Positions 36,559 through 44,411 of a stretch of 64,000 nucleotides of DNA are shown here, one piece after another. Below the pieces are notes generated by a model. The model worked only from the letters and a program-made list of their open reading frames with translations, was not told where the DNA came from and did no database searches. How positions within the stretch are numbered: the stretch's first letter is position 1; the number at the start of each line of letters is the position of its first letter. The position numbers and the translations under genes were made by a program. This DNA is from Bacteroidia bacterium (GTDB lineage: Bacteria; Bacteroidota; Bacteroidia; J057): NCBI GenBank assembly GCA_033391075.1, contig JAWPMV010000001.1, positions 3,100,001 to 3,164,000 of the forward strand, written 5' to 3'.

Positions 36559-37890
36559 ATGATAGAAGTAATGAGTAGGAGAATCCTGATAGTAGCTATT
36601 TTTTGCCTTTCCTTTTGCGGAGCATTTGGGCAAAATTCCATTAGCCTGCAAGATGCGATCAATCTCACCCTGGAAAATAATTACGGGATCAGGATATCAG
36701 CATTGGATCAGGAAATAGCTCGAAATAATAATAATTGGGGAGCTGCCGGAAGATTACCCAGACTAGATCTAAACGTAAATGGTAGCCGGTTCCAATCGGG
36801 CAATCCCGGTTCTTTTGTTCCCCAAAGGACCAATCTGGGAGTAAGCCCTTCTTTGAACTGGACCTTATTTGATGGCTATAGAATTGAAGCCAATAAAGCC
36901 CGATTGGAGGAATTGGAAAAGCTGAGTTATGGAAACGCGGCTATTATCATTGAAAATAATTTACAAGCCGTAATTCTGGCCTATTATCAAGGCCTGCTGG
37001 CACAAGAGCAGTTGGAAGTTCTGCAGGAAGTATTGAAAAATTCGAGGGAAAGGTTAGAATACGAATCCTTTAAAACGGAAATCGGTACCTCCGGAAGCTT
37101 TGACCTCCTGCAATTCAAAAATGCACTCCTCACTGACTCGGCCAATGTACTGAGCCAGGAAGTGGTTTTGAAAAATAGTTTACGGAACCTGAAACTCATC
37201 ATGGGAGTTGAGATGGAAACAGAAGTCATCCTCAGAGATCCTTTGCAGGAAAACTTCCCTCCTATCGATTGGGACCCTTTGCTGGAGAAAATGCTATCTG
37301 ATAATAATAACCTCAGGAATCAATACATCAACAATAACATCCTGAGGGAAGATATCCGAATTGCAAGAGCCAATCGCTATCCCACCATTTCCATGAATGC
37401 CGGAACCACTTTTTCTACCGGACAATTACAACTGATCAATAGAGATCCCAATACTGCGGAAACCATGCCTTTCGTAACCAGAAATGTTACTGCTTTCGAT
37501 TTTTCTGCTGGTATTACCATAGCTTTTAATCTCTACAATGGCGGCAATACCCGACGTCTGATTGAGAATGCCCGCATCAATGAAAGGATAGGAAAACTTC
37601 AGCAGGAGGACCTTGAACGCTCTCTGGAAAATGATCTTATCATTACGTTTGATCAGTATCAATCGAGGAGAGAACTGCTCTTGATCCAATTGGCTAGCGT
37701 GGAAAATAGCCGACAAAGCCTGGAAATGAGCAAAGATCGCTTCCAAAATGGATTGATCAACTCCCTCGACTACAGAAATATTCAACTGCAATACCTCAAT
37801 GCTCAGTTCGCTAAGTTTCAGGCACTGAGGAACTTAAAAGAATCCGAAACAGAACTTCTTAGGCTAAGTGGAGCTTTACTGCGAGAGTAA
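36559..37890 (+). CDS. TolC family outer membrane efflux protein
   Basis: A 443-residue outer-membrane channel with a signal peptide (ILIVAIFCLSFCGAFG) and the repeated TolC helical pattern: ISLQDAINLTLENNYGI at the start and a similar helix pair in the second half (SLEMSKDRFQNGLINSLDY). It completes the tripartite pump with the two genes upstream, 12 bp after the permease. tRNA-Leu follows. Confidence 0.93.
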   Translation: MIEVMSRRILIVAIFCLSFCGAFGQNSISLQDAINLTLENNYGIRISALDQEIARNNNNWGAAGRLPRLDLNVNGSRFQSGNPGSFVPQRTNLGVSPSLNWTLFDGYRIEANKARLEELEKLSYGNAAIIIENNLQAVILAYYQGLLAQEQLEVLQEVLKNSRERLEYESFKTEIGTSGSFDLLQFKNALLTDSANVLSQEVVLKNSLRNLKLIMGVEMETEVILRDPLQENFPPIDWDPLLEKMLSDNNNLRNQYINNNILREDIRIARANRYPTISMNAGTTFSTGQLQLINRDPNTAETMPFVTRNVTAFDFSAGITIAFNLYNGGNTRRLIENARINERIGKLQQEDLERSLENDLIITFDQYQSRRELLLIQLASVENSRQSLEMSKDRFQNGLINSLDYRNIQLQYLNAQFAKFQALRNLKESETELLRLSGALLRE

Positions 37891-37959
37891 AATAATTTAT
37901 GCCAAAGGGATTTGGCATTTATCTTTCGGAAGATTACTTTTGCTCCACATTCCAACCCT

Positions 37960-38044
37960 GCCCGAGTGGTGGAATTGGTAGACACGTTGGACTTAAAATC
38001 CAATGGCTATTGCAGCCGTGCCGGTTCGAGTCCGGCCTCGGGTA
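37960..38044 (+). tRNA. tRNA-Leu (anticodon UAA)
   Basis: An 85-nt class II tRNA. The acceptor arm GCCCGAG/CTCGGGT has a terminal G·U pair. The D-arm contains GGTGGAATTGGTAGAC. The anticodon stem TTGGA/TCCAA encloses loop CTTAAAA (anticodon TAA), followed by a long variable arm and the T-arm CCGGTTCGAGTCCGG. CCA is not encoded. It reads UUA codons. It lies just behind the TolC gene and ends in its own terminator. Confidence 0.97.
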
Positions 38045-38058
38045 CGTAAGATGTAGAG

Positions 38059-38100
38059 CCGCCAGTAAAATCCCCGAGATTTGCTGGCGGTTTCTTTTTT
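38059..38100 (+). terminator. Intrinsic terminator after tRNA-Leu
   Basis: CCGCCAG (38059–38065) pairs with CTGGCGG (38084–38090), with further A/T pairing inside, followed by TTTCTTTTTT. Confidence 0.9.
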
Positions 38101-38313
38101 ACAAGAATTCTCCTGCCGCTCCCTATTTCTAAGCCATTAAAAAGTCGTGAATCCTTTCCATGAGTTTTGAAAGCTCATAAGCAAGTCGTGCTAGCCTAAA
38201 ATTATAAGCTCTCCTGCAAATCTGTCCATTTCTGCAAAAGCCAGTCATACTTTCGGGTAATTAACTGATAACGAAACACATAGAAAACACTTTAACCTAA
38301 AACCAACTCATAC

Positions 38314-39573
38314 ATGAAAACTTTTACCTTCACACTCCTTTCCTTTTTCTTATTTAGCCTCCACCCACCCACTCTATATGCTCAATGTAGTATTGAGGTA
38401 GGTGCTGCCGGAAATACAGAGATTTGCGAGGGTGATTCCGTCCTCCTCGAAGCAACTAATGGCTTTCTCAGCTATGAATGGAATACAGAAGATACAAGCA
38501 GGCTGATATGGGCAAGTGATCCGGGATGGTATATTATTGAGGCAACAGACGATACTGGCTGTGTGGCTGTCGATAGTATTCAGATTATTGTAAATGAGCC
38601 TCCCATTCTGGAAATCGGTGCGGATCCAGCAGACAGAGAAATATGCATAGGAGATTCTATTTTACTGGAAGCGTCCAATGGATTTCTAAGCTATGCCTGG
38701 AATACCTCAGATACGGCTAGAGTTATTTACGTTTCGCCGGAAGAAACTGTAGAGATTGTCCTGGAAGCATTGGACGAAAATGCTTGTGAGGCAAGGGCAA
38801 GGATAGAGATTATTGTAGAAAATTGTAATGGAGCAGATGATTGCGAATTGGAAATCGAAACGGATGATGATGATCCCCTTATTTGTCAGGGAGATTCTCT
38901 GGTGCTTGAGCCTAATGCCGGTTTTAATAGCTATAGTTGGAATACGGGAGACAGTACGAGAATTATTTGGGCTTCTGACTCCGGCTTATATGTAGTAACT
39001 GCTATGGGAGATAGTGGTTGTGTTGCTATGGACAGCATATTTCTGGAAGTAGTTGAACCCATTGCCCTCACAATAAATAGTGATCCTGATCCGGCAGAAA
39101 TTTGTGTAGGAGGAGAAATCACCCTGGAAATCCCCGATGGATTTGATGAGATATTCTGGAGTACAGAAGATGATGATGAAAGTATAAGTCTGACGCTGGA
39201 AGAAAGCCGGCTGATTGTGGTAGAAGCTATAGATGAAAATGGCTGTGATGCACGTGCTGAGATTGAAATAATGGTGGACACTTCCTGCACGGCTACTTCT
39301 ATAGACAGGGACTTTCAAGAAAATCTCCCTTACATCATTGGGCCCAATCCAGTCAAAGATATTCTGGGCATCACTTATACAGGTATTACAGGAGTTCAAA
39401 CAGAGTTCAGCTTATTGAACCTCAAAGGCCAGCTCGTCCAAAGCTGGGAGAAGCAAAGCCTTTATCCACAAACCCGCATACAATTAGACCTGCATAAACA
39501 TAGTCCCTCTATTTATTTCCTTGAAATTAAAGAGGGCGATAAACTTGCCAGATTAAAACTTTTGATCCATTAA
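38314..39573 (+). CDS. T9SS type A sorting-domain protein with four Ig-like repeats
   Basis: A 419-residue secreted protein. A signal peptide (to about residue 24) is followed by four repeats of about 85–95 residues, each opening with IC-x-GDS-x-x-LE and a Trp-containing strand. Repeats 1 and 3 match best (SRLIWASDPGWY, TRIIWASDSGLY), as do 2 and 4 (EALDENACEARA, EAIDENGCDARA). So a two-domain unit was duplicated. The C-terminal 80 residues form a T9SS sorting domain (GPNPVKDILGI … LKGQLVQSW). The mature part is very acidic, as for Ca2+-binding surface proteins. Role: probably cell-surface adhesion or structure. Confidence 0.88.
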   Translation: MKTFTFTLLSFFLFSLHPPTLYAQCSIEVGAAGNTEICEGDSVLLEATNGFLSYEWNTEDTSRLIWASDPGWYIIEATDDTGCVAVDSIQIIVNEPPILEIGADPADREICIGDSILLEASNGFLSYAWNTSDTARVIYVSPEETVEIVLEALDENACEARARIEIIVENCNGADDCELEIETDDDDPLICQGDSLVLEPNAGFNSYSWNTGDSTRIIWASDSGLYVVTAMGDSGCVAMDSIFLEVVEPIALTINSDPDPAEICVGGEITLEIPDGFDEIFWSTEDDDESISLTLEESRLIVVEAIDENGCDARAEIEIMVDTSCTATSIDRDFQENLPYIIGPNPVKDILGITYTGITGVQTEFSLLNLKGQLVQSWEKQSLYPQTRIQLDLHKHSPSIYFLEIKEGDKLARLKLLIH

Positions 39574-39595
39574 CTCTCAATACTTATCGGATGTT

Positions 39596-39624
39596 GCCCA
39601 TAGATCTTTGATCTATGGGCTTTT
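39596..39624 (+). terminator. Intrinsic terminator of the T9SS protein gene
   Basis: A perfect 11-bp stem GCCCATAGATC (39596–39606)/GATCTATGGGC (39610–39620) with loop TTT, followed by TTTTC. Confidence 0.9.
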
Positions 39625-39722
39625 CATTTGATAAAAAATGATACGCGCTTATTCATTGAGACTTTTTAAAACTTAAAGTGCTTATATCTTGTTAGCTTAA
39701 AAATTGAATCAAACTTCCCTGC

Positions 39723-41231
39723 ATGAAAACATCTACTTACCCTAATTTAATTCTCCTGAGTCTATTCCTTTTTATTTATTCAGGAACACAATCACAAGCT
39801 TACAAATTCTTTGAGTATCCGGAAGGTAAAAATGCCCGGGTATATGCATTGGACAATTTTGAAGAAGAAGAACCCTTTCTTTTGGCTTTTCAATTTGAAT
39901 CCCATTTAGATTTTCTATTTCTGGATCAGGAAATGGATCTCAAGCGAAAAGTACAAAGCGAGGATTTGCCCTCCCGGTATTGGGGTCGGGAAATTCAGAG
40001 CATCATGAATAGCGAAAAGGAAGTTTTGGTCTTCCTTGATGCTGGCACGCGAAAGAACTCATATCGAAGCCTGCTGTATCGTTTCAACAAAGATACAGGT
40101 AGCTACAAAGATGAAGAAGTCCTTGATCTGCCGGAGGAAATCATTGCCATGCTCGAGAAAGAAAAAGTTAAACTCCTAAAGGTTTTTCAATATGGAGATC
40201 GTTTTTACAAGATTTGGGTAGATGTCAAGCGTTCTCAATTGCATATATTTTATTATGAATTGGGAGAAAACCGAATTGCCCAATTTGAAAGCCTGAATAT
40301 TCCTCAGGCCGGTCTGGGTAAGCTTCTCGGAAAACGAAAAGTAATTCCTACTCCTGTTATAACTCATCCCGAAGATGCTTCCGTCATAAGCAATGCTAAA
40401 CAGGAAAAGATCTATGCTTTTGGAGAAGAATTGTTATTAACGATTGAAAACTTCGAAACGGGCCATACGGAAATCATTGCCATTAATACAGAGAGCTGGG
40501 ATTTGACTGTCGAATTTTATCCCATTGCCAATTATCAACCTGAGGATGAGGTAAAACAATTCAATTCTTATATCTATGGCGGTCATTTATTCCAGGTTTA
40601 TGCTAATTCCGAGGGATTAACATTGACCAAAAGAAGCTTTGATAATGGAGAGTTGATCATAGAAAGGAGCTGGGATGATCGAAGTAGTTTTTACGAGGAT
40701 TTTCAGTTTAGGCGAAAACGACAGTTTGTCTCGGGCAGAATGAACGAGAACGAAGATCCGAAGCTTTGGCGTCAATTCGAACGCTCCCTGGCCGTGGTTA
40801 TTCAAGAGGAAGGAGATTATGAACGTCTGATCATCGGTTCTCATCGATACATGAAGCAGAAGGACAGAGATGTCGTAAACACCCTCGGAGCTATTGCTTC
40901 AGTAGCTGCTGAAACAGGTGCAGGGGTATGGATCGGTGGAAATGGAGCCGCCAATGTGTTTATAGATCCTTTTACTCCTATCAACATGGTAATCGATGCT
41001 GTTTACTATTTTAGCGAAGGACGGATTTTTCAGGGAGATACGTATTTCAATTCAGAAACTTTTGCTGTTGCACCCGAAGGTGTCGAGACGGGAAAATGGG
41101 ACAGAATCCTAAAAAGAGTCAATGATGAGGAAATGGAAAACAATGTCCGGAGTATCAGTTTGTTTGAATTCAATCAGAAAGTCTACTATGGCTATTGGCG
41201 GAAGAAGAAGTATTATTTACTAGAAATGTGA
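39723..41231 (+). CDS. Hypothetical exported protein
   Basis: A 502-residue protein with a signal peptide (LILLSLFLFIYSGTQSQA). The mature part is strand-rich and hydrophilic without motifs I recognise. A glycine-rich hydrophobic stretch (TLGAIASVAAETGAGVWIGGNGAANVF, written here in shortened form as residues about 385–412) interrupts it and might insert into a membrane. It stands alone, bounded by a terminator upstream and a REP-like palindrome 20 bp downstream. Confidence 0.7.
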   Translation: MKTSTYPNLILLSLFLFIYSGTQSQAYKFFEYPEGKNARVYALDNFEEEEPFLLAFQFESHLDFLFLDQEMDLKRKVQSEDLPSRYWGREIQSIMNSEKEVLVFLDAGTRKNSYRSLLYRFNKDTGSYKDEEVLDLPEEIIAMLEKEKVKLLKVFQYGDRFYKIWVDVKRSQLHIFYYELGENRIAQFESLNIPQAGLGKLLGKRKVIPTPVITHPEDASVISNAKQEKIYAFGEELLLTIENFETGHTEIIAINTESWDLTVEFYPIANYQPEDEVKQFNSYIYGGHLFQVYANSEGLTLTKRSFDNGELIIERSWDDRSSFYEDFQFRRKRQFVSGRMNENEDPKLWRQFERSLAVVIQEEGDYERLIIGSHRYMKQKDRDVVNTLGAIASVAAETGAGVWIGGNGAANVFIDPFTPINMVIDAVYYFSEGRIFQGDTYFNSETFAVAPEGVETGKWDRILKRVNDEEMENNVRSISLFEFNQKVYYGYWRKKKYYLLEM

Positions 41232-41251
41232 TTCGAAGAGTTAAACAGCCT

Positions 41252-41352
41252 GTTATTGCGAGCCGGAATCTCCGGCGAAGCAATCTCCTTGAATCTAATA
41301 ATTATTTGTAGTTAAGGAGATTGCTTCACCCTCTGTAAAGCCTCGCAATAAC
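41252..41352. repeat. REP-like imperfect palindrome
   Basis: A 101-bp symmetrical element. Its ends are perfect 11-bp inverted repeats, GTTATTGCGAG (41252–41262) and CTCGCAATAAC (41342–41352). Inside are 14-bp perfect arms, GAAGCAATCTCCTT (41277–41290) and AAGGAGATTGCTTC (41314–41327). A small hairpin CCGGA/TCCGG sits at 41263–41275. The TTGCGAG…GAAGCAATCTCC wording is one I recall as a dispersed intergenic repeat in many Bacteroidota genomes. It is probably a non-autonomous REP/MITE-type element. Confidence 0.75.
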
Positions 41353-41379
41353 TAAGGCTATATTTAGAAATGAATCTTT

Positions 41380-42122
41380 ATAAAAAACAAAAGCGGGAAG
41401 CCTATCTACTGATAAGTTTCCCGCTTCACTATATCATCACCGTAGTGATCACATAGCGTCAAGCTACTGTTCGAGGCATCCGCTTGGCCGGAGCTTTACG
41501 GAATCATGTCTGACGGTCCCTTGTCCAAGGTGAATTCCGAAGAATTCGCGACTGCCCTACTTTCTGACCTTTCTGAGTATACCATCGATCTAATCATTTG
41601 TTTCGATTTCCTTTCCGAAGAAATTCTTTCGATTTGACCTGAATTCGAATCGCCAGTTTCCGGTTACCTTCCTGCATGCTTCCTGTTGCCATTCCACTTG
41701 CTTTCTGGTCTCTTTCCGCTTGCGCTTCTCATTCCAAACCCGTAAGCTTTGACCTATGTCCGATTTGCATGTCGAATTGCTTCTCCATACGCTTCAAGTT
41801 GTGATTGGATACGTATTGCTACGATTGTTCTATGAACGTCCTTCCACATACTCAGTTTGCCAAGCAAAAGCTATTTACAATCGATGGGTGATCCGAAGAT
41901 CTCCTTCGTTTGAAACGGTCTAACTTAGTTGGCTTGCGCCGCCCTTGTTTTCCCAACTCCGTAGAGTTCGCCTTTGGCTTTTTTCTGGTTAGCTCCTAAG
42001 AGCTTTCCATCGAACTACTTTCAAAAAACTCGATCCCGAAAGATCTTTTCTCTTGAGAGTAAGGCTTTGAAAATCTGCCCTTTATCTCTCACTTGATGAA
42101 TCTAATTTCCTCTTTTATTCCA
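41380..42122 (-). ncRNA. Candidate large structured non-coding RNA (about 740 nt)
   Basis: A long region with no protein frame of 60 codons, bounded on the minus strand by a promoter-like sequence and an intrinsic terminator. Read on the minus strand it contains many local hairpins: UNCG loops at 41955–41968 and 41436–41449 (UACG) and at 41890–41901, 41612–41623 and 41532–41547 (UUCG, the last with a perfect 6-bp stem). Others lie at 42032–42045 (UUUCGG) and 41991–42004. Loops of the C(UNCG)G type are stable only on this strand. Two 8-bp long-range helices are also present. It does not show the conserved cores of RNase P RNA, tmRNA, SRP RNA, 6S or group II introns. Class unknown. Confidence 0.65.
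41384..41425 (-). terminator. Intrinsic terminator of the candidate ncRNA
   Basis: AGCGGGAA (41392–41399) pairs with TTCCCGCT (41418–41425), extended by TATC/GATA inside. On the minus strand the stem is followed by TTTTGTTTTTT. Confidence 0.88.
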
Positions 42123-42129
42123 ATACATG

Positions 42130-42158
42130 CAAATTATTTTGCATGAACTTATAAACAA
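42130..42158 (-). promoter_or_regulatory. Predicted promoter of the candidate ncRNA, overlapped by a palindrome
   Basis: On the minus strand TTG (42158–42156) and TAATTTG (42136–42130) are separated by 19 bp, close to the Bacteroidota consensus TTTG/TAnnTTTG but one base short in the −7 element. A perfect dyad, ATGCAAA/TTTGCAT (42127–42144), covers the −7 element and could be an operator. Confidence 0.45.
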
Positions 42159-42178
42159 GTTTTTCACAAATTAACATT

Positions 42179-42210
42179 TTATCCACATGGCTTTTCCACA
42201 TTGTGGATAA
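42179..42210. promoter_or_regulatory. DnaA-box cluster
   Basis: A perfect DnaA box TTATCCACA (42179–42187), a one-mismatch box TTTTCCACA (42192–42200) and a second perfect box in inverse orientation, TGTGGATAA (42202–42210), lie within 32 bp. Weaker matches lie at 42160–42168 and 42149–42157, next to an A/T-rich stretch. It could be part of a replication origin or a DnaA-controlled promoter for the ncRNA. dnaA itself is not in the window. Confidence 0.55.
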
Positions 42211-42247
42211 GCCTGAGTAAAATCCATGATTCCTGATTGTCAGGCAC

Positions 42248-42667
42248 TTATTCGATTTTGGTAGATTGCCAATTGAGGAGCAGCCAACGCTTCTTTTTTT
42301 TCACATATACAGCCGTATAGCGCAAACGAATATCAAATGAACCGCCCTGGTACTTTCCCGCAACCTTTAATACTCCCCGACTCATGGCTGTTCTTTTTCG
42401 AAAAAGGATCTTTCTTCCTTCTTCTGCCTGCATGTTTTCATATCGGATTCTTCCGGAAGCTACATTCTGCAGGAAAGCTTGTTTATCCTCTACATAGGCA
42501 TTTGAATGAATAAACATCACATCCGCGTCCAGAATTTTGGCAAGCAGCAAGGTATCTTGTTCCATTTGAGCGCGGAAACGACTATCCTCTAATTCAATCA
42601 GGTTTTGCCCGAATATTCCTCCACAAAAAAGGAGATATAAAAAGAGGGTAAAGCTATATCGTATCAT
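42248..42667 (-). CDS. Exported NTF2-like (DUF4440-type) protein
   Basis: A 139-residue protein with a signal peptide (FTLFLYLLFCGGIFGQ) and an NTF2/SnoaL-like core: a helix (LIELEDSRFRAQMEQD), DADVMFIHSNAYVEDKQAFL, and a final sheet ending in RWLLLNWQSTKI. This resembles DUF4440 proteins, small ligand-binding or enzyme domains of varied function. It lies 3 bases after the glycosyltransferase gene, in the same operon, and is last before the ncRNA region. Confidence 0.8.
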   Translation of the reverse strand: MIRYSFTLFLYLLFCGGIFGQNLIELEDSRFRAQMEQDTLLLAKILDADVMFIHSNAYVEDKQAFLQNVASGRIRYENMQAEEGRKILFRKRTAMSRGVLKVAGKYQGGSFDIRLRYTAVYVKKKKRWLLLNWQSTKIE

Positions 42668-42670
42668 ACA

Positions 42671-44338
42671 TCATTTTTTTATAGGATAAAGTGGGCTTAA
42701 GACCGAAGTCCTCGAACCTTTGTATGCAAATCCAAAAGCTATTGAAAATGGTCCCTTTAGCTCTTCGTCTATCTTAATTTTCACCTTTTTAACCAGACTT
42801 CTTTGGGCAGGAATTTTTTGAGGGAATAGCGCGAACTCCAAATTCCCATCGAAAAGGATTTCTTTTTCCCCAAAAATCATATAGCGGAACTCAAGAGGGA
42901 GCTCGCTTTTTCCGGGGATAATATCATGTTCATAAGGATTATAAAGCTTCAGCCGGATTTCTTTCTCTGACTGACTCTCCATATCTATTTCAGCATCCAT
43001 AAGGCTAAGCTCCAGTTTTTGAGCGATTTGAAGGCTATCTACTTTCAGTGCATGAATCTTTTTCCCTCCAGCTAACTGTATTTCTTTACAATCCTCGCAT
43101 TCTCCAACGAATAAGACCTCTTGATTATGTAGTTCTTTCTCATGCGTCCATAGATCATATTGATTTCTGCGATAGCTATGGTCTGTATAGGTAAAGGCAG
43201 GAATATTGAAATAGAAATGATATTTAGAAGAAGAGCGATAACTATTTTGAAAAAACAAAGGCACTCCCCCACTCTTTTCTTTTAAATCCACCATCCACGA
43301 CAATTCCTGCATAGCGGGCCTGATTTTACTCAGGCCTGGAAGCATAGCAATCCGAAGTAGCAAACATAAGAATAGGCTTAGGCCTCCGCCTATATAAAGG
43401 AATTTTCGAAAGGTTTCATTTCGACTACTCAATTCATAGCCTAAAAAGATAAAAGGGATGCACAATACTACGGTCCATTGGGGTTCGGGATGTCCATTGA
43501 AACTATTGAGGAAGAAAAAGACGAATACTGCAGGTATGAGAAAAAAGAGGAATCGGTAAAAAGCTGTATTTCGTTTAAACTTTCTATAATAAATCAAGAG
43601 TAAGGGAAGGAGGAAAGGGCCAAAGGTATATACTTGCCCCAAAAAGAAATTGAGTTGATGGTCTATGCTATAGGCATCATTTCTTCCAGCCAGATGGTAC
43701 TGAAAAGAGGGGAAGGTTTCAGCATATTGCCAGTAGAAATGCGGGAGAAAAAGTAAAATGCCGAAAATCGATGCGAGGTAAAAATTCTTTTGCCTCAAAA
43801 GCTGAAGATTTGCCAATACTGACATCCCAATTATCAGAATGCCATGGTACTTGCTGTATAAGAGTAAGGCCATACTCGCTCCCCAAAAGAGTGCATGGAG
43901 GATATTGGGTTTCTTCAGAAATCTCTGATAGGTCCAAAAGAATAGAACTGTAAAAAATAATAGCGGCACATCCGGCGTCATCACAAATCCATAGGCCTGA
44001 AACATAGGAAAAGCCAGTGCTAACAAAATGAAAGCAAGTAGATGCTTACTTTCTCTGGGACTTCCCAACATTCGCCAAATCATCCAAAGCGAAAACAGCT
44101 GTAATAAGGGTGCCCATAATCGTACCCCTATCGATCCTGGCAATAGACTACTCCCTGTCCGAATCAACAAAGCCACAAATGGCGGATGATCAAAATATCC
44201 CCAGGCCAAATCCCGGGAGTACATCCAATAATAGGCTTCATCCGGATCAAGTTCCGTAAAAATGCCTTGCAGTACATTTATCAGGAGAATCAGCCCAAAG
44301 GCTATCAGCAGTAAAATGGGAAACTTTTCTTTTCTCAT
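42671..44338 (-). CDS. Glycosyltransferase family 39 (PMT/ArnT-like) membrane protein
   Basis: A 555-residue polytopic enzyme of the GT-C fold. The first periplasmic loop has the family motif LDPDEAYYWMYSRDLAWGYFDHPP, with the catalytic Asp-Glu pair near residue 32 and the HPP element. About ten transmembrane helices fill residues 10–340, followed by a periplasmic C-terminal domain. It transfers a sugar from a polyprenyl phosphate donor to a lipid or protein in the periplasm. The acceptor is unknown. Confidence 0.88.
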   Translation of the reverse strand: MRKEKFPILLLIAFGLILLINVLQGIFTELDPDEAYYWMYSRDLAWGYFDHPPFVALLIRTGSSLLPGSIGVRLWAPLLQLFSLWMIWRMLGSPRESKHLLAFILLALAFPMFQAYGFVMTPDVPLLFFTVLFFWTYQRFLKKPNILHALFWGASMALLLYSKYHGILIIGMSVLANLQLLRQKNFYLASIFGILLFLPHFYWQYAETFPSFQYHLAGRNDAYSIDHQLNFFLGQVYTFGPFLLPLLLIYYRKFKRNTAFYRFLFFLIPAVFVFFFLNSFNGHPEPQWTVVLCIPFIFLGYELSSRNETFRKFLYIGGGLSLFLCLLLRIAMLPGLSKIRPAMQELSWMVDLKEKSGGVPLFFQNSYRSSSKYHFYFNIPAFTYTDHSYRRNQYDLWTHEKELHNQEVLFVGECEDCKEIQLAGGKKIHALKVDSLQIAQKLELSLMDAEIDMESQSEKEIRLKLYNPYEHDIIPGKSELPLEFRYMIFGEKEILFDGNLEFALFPQKIPAQRSLVKKVKIKIDEELKGPFSIAFGFAYKGSRTSVLSPLYPIKK

Positions 44339-44411
44339 TTGCTTCCAACAAGAGAATTTGCTGGCAATTTGAGAAAAGAAAAGTTTCAGAAAAAGTCTTA
44401 ACGAAAGCTCT

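Noticed and set aside
37899..38132. 77-codon plus-strand frame
   Set aside because: It covers the tRNA-Leu gene and its terminator, so it is not coding.
41252..41352. CRISPR-like or phage attachment interpretation of the palindrome
   Set aside because: Only one unit, no spacer pattern, no cas gene, and no integrase next to it (the Xer gene at 28 kb is a housekeeping recombinase).
41581..41790. Minus-strand open stretch of about 70 codons within the candidate ncRNA
   Set aside because: It has no ATG, GTG or TTG at a sensible place and no recognisable protein; hairpins with UNCG loops run through it.
41380..42122. Known RNA classes: RNase P RNA, tmRNA, group II intron
   Set aside because: No P4 core sequences, no tRNA-like ends with tag frame, and no domain V motif could be found on either strand by eye.
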